Below are positions 58,861 through 64,000 of a stretch of DNA of 64,000 nucleotides, piece after piece. The stretch is taken from the NCBI GenBank assembly GCA_030762175.1, contig CM060831.1, positions 560,501 to 624,500 of the forward strand, in the 5' to 3' direction. The stretch comes from Metallyticus violacea (taxonomy: Eukaryota; Arthropoda; Insecta; Mantodea; Metallyticidae). The position numbers and the translations under genes were made by a program. Numbering within the stretch: the first letter of the stretch is position 1; each line of letters starts with the position of its first letter. The notes under the pieces are model-generated. The model searched no databases and was not told where the DNA came from. It was given only the letters and a program-made list of their open reading frames with translations.

Positions 58861-60335
58861 AAATCAATCGTTTAATATAGATTATTACAGATAATAACGG
58901 TAATTTCATTAGTTATTATGTATTATTAAATACATTGCACTTCGTTAAGTTTGATTTACATTACGATATATTGTAAAATCAATACAAAGAAATTAAACAT
59001 TAAGAGCAAAGTCCTGAGTAAATATAGCTAATGCTATGATAGTAGTAACACAGTCATTTTTTTTTTACATAAATGTCAACAGGAAATTGGCTTACGACAA
59101 ATTACAACTTTATGCCTATCGCATAACAATATATCGGCAAATTTGGTAAATTGTCAAACTTATCCACTTTTATGAAACAGTGCCCTGATAGGGATTGAAC
59201 CCGCGACCCTTGGTTACGAGAGCCGTCTTTTCAAGAACAATAGAAGATGCAGCTTCGAAGGTTAGTCCACTAAAACGTAAGCTGTGCGGAAAAATAATCT
59301 CAAATATTGAACTCTCTGTCCCGCATTTAATGGTGAAACTGTACAGCGTCCTGAAAATATTATTGTTATTTATGTAAATACACATCGATTTAAATGTGTG
59401 CATAACATCAGAGTATTTGGAAAAGTAATTATGAATTAGCTGTGTACGTTCTTCCACTTGTGTTTCATCACTTTTGTATTGCCGATAGCAGAATTATGAT
59501 TACCAATTATATTGAAATTGTATTTGTAAACGTGTCAATTTCACAATTAAAACTTGAATACAATTGAAAATTAACATGTTTATAGTATGTATACAACATT
59601 AGGTAATAAAAAGCTAAATATTTGATGTTACAAACATTTGCTTCATTTTTTTTAATGATGTTTAACGTCCGCATTTACTACTGAGGCACCACAAGCGGAT
59701 ATGCTTCAATAATATTTTATTTATATATTTACAACTTTTGTTCACACATTTCTTATATAAAATACGCGCTCTAGACATCAAGGATAGTAAAGTTGAATTA
59801 AATTTATGTTATTTAAGAAGCAGAACTAGGCGCCTCGTCTAAATTGTGTTCATGTCATACTATACTTAAAATGCTAAAATCTAGTGTCTCTCACATGTCA
59901 CATAATATTTCTGGTTTATTTTCTTCTATTCCTTGGTGAATATACATGGATTAGTTTTATACAACGTGTTTTTTCTGAATTCATGTATGTTGTTTATTGT
60001 TTTCTTTATTGTCTTATCAATTTGTGTATGTATCGTGTTTTACCTATTTATCTATATATTTTATGTATTTGTTTTTAATCTGGTTGATTGTAAATGAAGT
60101 AAAGTAAAATAAATTATTATTATCATCATCATTAAGCAAGGTTTGAATGTTCGAGACGTACATATGACCGTATCTAGTAAACTACTTGGCCTAAAATCGT
60201 ACAAAAGATTGACATTCTCATCTAGTTTATTTTCTTTAAGTCAATAGGCATTGTTCCATTTGAAAACAGTAGCTTTGTGCTATAAATATACTTTCTCAAT
60301 AATGAGCGCTTGTCTGAACTTCAATTCGATGAAAA
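58861..60335. other. Spacer with SINE-tail and tRNA-like scraps
   Basis: 59183-59220 (gggattgaacccgcgaccct) is an inverted tRNA-like B-box word. 59647-59698 (tgtttaacgtccgcatttac, ctgaggcaccaca) is the minus-strand tail of SINE II. The rest is AT-rich without a gene. Confidence 0.5.
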
Positions 60336-60339
60336 CAGC

Positions 60340-60600
60340 GCGAGGTTACCGCGTTCGTTAAGGCGCGGACTCGTGAGCGGGAGATCTGGGGTTCGAATCC
60401 CACCAGGACCGTCCTCCCTGACTGAGGTTTTTTCGTAGGTTTTCCTCAGTCCTCATAAATGGCAAATGTCGGGGAGCTACCGTAAACTTAGGCCTGGAAC
60501 TCTTCCTTAAAAAAAAATCCTTTTCCAGTTTACCATTTCATTTCATGTATAATCAGTGTCCACCGCCTGTGGTGCCTCAGTAGTAAAAACGAATACACAG
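60340..60600 (+). mobile_element. SINE family II copy, 3' end truncated
   Basis: cgttcgttaaggcgcggact, ggttcgaatcccaccaggac, tcctccctgactgaggtttt, ggcaaatgtcggggagctac and tggtgcctcagtagtaaaaa are present. The terminal cgggcgttaaac is absent and replaced by unrelated sequence. Confidence 0.82.
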
Positions 60601-61460
60601 TTTGAGGTGATTCGTTCTTGAAAGAAGATATAAAACGAAAAAGATAAAAACGGCGAGTAACAATTAGCATGCTCAATACTATTACAAGCCTGATGTATTT
60701 TATAAACATTTTAACGAATATATATTCAAATGCGATCTGATTGCTGTGAAAGAATATCTCAGCTAATTATACCTAAAAGGATGCTACAACAAATGTCTGG
60801 GAACAGTAAGGTAGACTTCGTCTACTTAAAAAACAGGAAATTGAACTTGGTACAAGATCTAAGATAACATCTTAAACTTTTTCATTACACTTAAACTTAG
60901 CAGAAAGCGATGGGATTTAGTACTCTTTGTAGTTTTATTCCTGCAGGAATCTGTCTTGCTTCTCCCTCGGGAAAAACACCAGTTTCATGGTTCGCCAGCA
61001 AACCAAAACGTATTTAAAACAATCGGACAGGCATAAACACATAGGACCAAGAGCTGGGGGGAAAGTTTTACAAAGTAGTTTACAAGATTCATGCTACTCA
61101 AGTTTTATCTCTCCCTCCTCCTTGGTCCAACTGTTTTCTCTGGCAGACACATGGAAGCCATTTCGCTGCTGTAAAATGTAATTACGGCCTTGCTACTGTT
61201 CTTCTGGAGTTTTCTTAATAGATACTTTCTCTTTGTCTAATTTTTGGACATTCTTCCCAACTTGATCATTTTGCTCTATGTCTATCTGTTTTAAGTTTGT
61301 CTTTATTCAACCTGTAATAGGGCTTACCCAATTGCAGTGCAGAAATAGTGAACTTACAATACTTACAGCTTGTAATTATTTTAGGTTTGTATTTATAGTA
61401 TTGGCTGATATTTGTTTTTAGTTTTTATCTTGCTATCGCGGTCTCGATACGAGAGACTTT
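60601..61460. other. Spacer, no gene seen
   Basis: AT-rich. The short ORF at 60987-61181 lacks any family features. Confidence 0.35.
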
Positions 61461-61464
61461 GAAA

Positions 61465-62330
61465 GAAAACCCGCGCTCTGGCGGCCTCGGGAAGCTGTGA
61501 ACAAGAGAGAAGTTCAAAGAGTGAGGAACTTGGTGGAGGAAAATTGACACATAATTGTTGAAATGCTAGACACAAAAGTGAGTATCAGAGTTGGCAGCAT
61601 TGACAGTATACTCCACGAACATTGAAAGCTCCTAAGATGCGCGTAAAATGGGTTCCACATTCCCTAACCAATGAAGAGAAGAAGAGGAGACAGGAATGTG
61701 CAAGGAAACTGCTGAGCATGTTTCCACCAAATGGTTCTAAACGGTTGATAGATATATGCATGCACTGGTGATGAAAGTTGGTTTTATTACTATAGCTCCC
61801 CAAATAAAGCTCAGAACTGCGTGTGGATAAATGAGAATGAGTTCAGACCAGTTGTTCTTCGACAAGATTTTCATGAATGTTTACTGTTTTCTTCAACTAT
61901 GAAGGACCATTTGTGGTTACTGTATGCCAGAAGGAATGACAATGAATGGAGAATACTATGACACATATAATGAATCTTTTATTTGAAGAGCTGAGGCGGC
62001 ATCGTCCAAAGACAGGAACTTCAAGGCTGTTACTTTCGAACAATGCGTCTCCTTACAGAACAGCTGCAAATTTGAGGAAACTGGAAGCCGCCAAAGTCCA
62101 GTTGCTTGACCATCCATCTTACAGCCCTGACCTTGGACCGTGCGACTTCTGGTTGTTTCCTCCAGTGAAATCTTGCATTGCTGGAAAACTTTTTAAACGA
62201 GTGCAGGACCTTGCTCAAGTTATAAATTCAGCTCTGTTGACAATATCTCAATCCGAGTACCGTAGTGTTTTTAACAAGTGGTTTCATCGTCTACAACTGT
62301 GTGTGAAGAGAGATGGAGAGTACTTTTAAG
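61465..62330 (+). pseudogene. Mariner-family transposase pseudogene (copy 2)
   Basis: Pieces in transposase order over several frames. VSISVGSIDSILHEHLK (~61580) is the second helix-turn-helix part; KMRVKWVPHSLTNEEKKRR (~61637) follows. CTGDESWFYYYS (~61765) holds the first catalytic Asp. LLSNNASPYRTA (~62028) is the second block, where the usual Asp of 'DNA..H' reads Asn. HPSYSPDLGPCDFWLFP (~62110-62160) holds the third Asp. The last open frame runs to a TAA at 62327-62329. Frameshift near 61760 and stops upstream; not active. Confidence 0.8.
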
Positions 62331-64000
62331 GATTGTAAAGATAAGTTTTCAATCCAGTTCTTAGCTTGGGACTTTAAGGTGACACTTGCAAAACTTTTTG
62401 AATGTCCTTCGTATTTTTTCCATGTCAATCATACTTCAAGTCTGGTAGGGTCATGTTTAAATCTATTAGTCTATTTTTAATCGATGAAAATGAAAAAGTC
62501 TCCTCACGCTTTTAAAAAGTTGGTATGAATTCACTTTGGCGACAAACCATTTTTACAAAGAACTCTAGCAGTGCATGATACTCAGTGCTATCTATTATGG
62601 AATACCCATTAACGTGTCTGCTTTAGAAAAGTGTATCAAATGAACTAATTAAAATAACGACTTCAAATGAACGATACTCTGATATACGAACGTTAAAAAT
62701 AATTAACTGTCAACTGTATAGCCACCAAATATATCCATAAGCAAGACATTTACTGTGGAAGGTGATGTTTGAAATTCTTGCCACTGATGAAGTTCTCTCC
62801 TTCAACATATCATTAGATAGTATTAGCGGGTGACAAGAACTTCTGACCCACCTTCTCATCACCGACGGATCAAAGTTTGTCCTCTACTCTTACTTCTAAA
62901 GGCATCTAATCACTACCGTTCTTTAAGAACATTGGTCTCTTTGTGAACCACATCAGATAGAGCTGGGCCACACGGTACGAACCAGACCTGCAGGTTCTGG
63001 TTTTTTCCTTGCAAAACTGAAGCTTTACCCTGAATTTAAACCGTGACTTTTCTTTTAAACATTTTCATAGTTGATAAAATTATATTTTATACACGACATC
63101 AACATTATTGATAAACGTGTAACGTAAAAATTGATGACAATGGAATGAGCGAACATCTTCACGAACAAATCTTGCAAATGTTACAGTGAGGATAAAACAC
63201 AACATTGCACAAGCATGTGTTGAGTAATCTAAGAAACATTCAGGATAATTATATTTCATGTTGTAATAATTATTTTTATATTGCAAAATTAAATGGTTAT
63301 ACTTTAGCAGACAAAGACAACACTTTCAAGAACGTTCGCCCGCTTAAAAATACTAAATCTCACTCACTTTAATGATTGAAAAATTTTATTGAATCATCTC
63401 TTACTACGAATTTCTGCCATGTATAACAACCCAAGTTTTACTAAATAAAATATGTCAACTTCTTATTCATAAAACACTTCTCTTTGCTGTTAGTTACTCT
63501 ATTTTGATTCATACTGTTCCTATTTGTAAACTATCTATACATACCTAACCAAATTACGTTTACTGCCATCTTTCCTCACCGAAAAGCAAACAGCAAAATA
63601 TTACCAACAATTTCTGGAAATGTCAGTGAAAGAGCTAAAACGACGATGCATCTTGTGTCGTTAAAAGTACCGCTGGTGGTAGAGTGGCTGCCACATCCAT
63701 ATTCATGATGACAAAGTGGTTTCATCAGTCGCCCCTTTGTTCACCCAAGCGCGCCCCCATTAGGGCGAGCACAGCACTCTCATCATGATGGGTACCGCAA
63801 AAATAAACACAAGGAGAGGTGGCTTAGTGGGCAGCTTGTATGCCAATTAACATTTCACAATGTCTGATAAGGAGCATAAGAGAAACAGAAATAAAAATGT
63901 ATCAAGCAGAAAATGAATCAACGACGTGGGCGTATTAGCAGTCAAGACGACCTTAGATCCAGTACATACTTGCTGTGTGCTAATATTTCAAATTAATTTT
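62331..64000. other. Unannotated right end of window, no gene seen
   Basis: Mostly AT-rich. 63665-63800 is more GC-rich, with catgatgac/gtcatcatg-like inverted words (tcatgatga near 63703, tcatcatgatggg near 63781), but no ORF or known element. Confidence 0.35.

Overview
This is a nuclear genome window from an animal, most likely an invertebrate and plausibly an arthropod. It is AT-rich, has one spliced metazoan gene, and carries tRNA-derived SINEs, diverged satellites, and remnants of Penelope-like, LINE, hAT and mariner elements. The species cannot be named from the sequence.

Layout. 1-4000: non-coding DNA with microsatellites, a 140-160 bp tandem repeat and one patch of the satellite seen again beyond 19.9 kb. 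4008-18669: a Maverick/Polinton (adintovirus-like) element bounded by inverted termini. Left to right on the + strand it holds a repeat-rich promoter region, protein-primed DNA polymerase B (broken), packaging ATPase (intact), two small genes, a retroviral-type integrase with chromodomain (broken), minor capsid protein (intact), a small basic virion-type protein (start codon lost), major capsid protein (intact), an adenain-type protease (broken), a PC4-like gene that seems to have spliced leader exons, and a right-hand block of accessory ORFs. Adjacent genes meet at ATGA or TAAATG junctions. The sequence as given encodes no complete polymerase, integrase or protease, so it reads as a decayed copy whose capsid and ATPase frames survive.

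18.7-31.0 kb: SINE pieces, a satellite with higher-order (A-B-C-D) organisation (19.95-24.7 kb), then a separate ~115 bp pyrimidine-rich repeat array (24.7-31.0 kb) with an inverted block. 31-48.8 kb: transposon graveyard with a Penelope-like fragment followed by hammerhead-like motifs, an hAT remnant, an antisense LINE, a mariner-like remnant and composite trinucleotide repeats.

49.6-54.6 kb: the one recognisable host gene, an HGSNAT orthologue (heparan-alpha-glucosaminide N-acetyltransferase). It has 12 exons on the + strand, all with GT/AG borders and a continuous 571-codon frame, a conserved active-site His and a poly(A) signal. One intron ends in seven copies of a ~35 bp acceptor-like repeat, and another carries a SINE 21 nt from its acceptor. 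54.7-64 kb: more SINEs, microsatellites and a second mariner-like pseudogene; no further host gene is visible.
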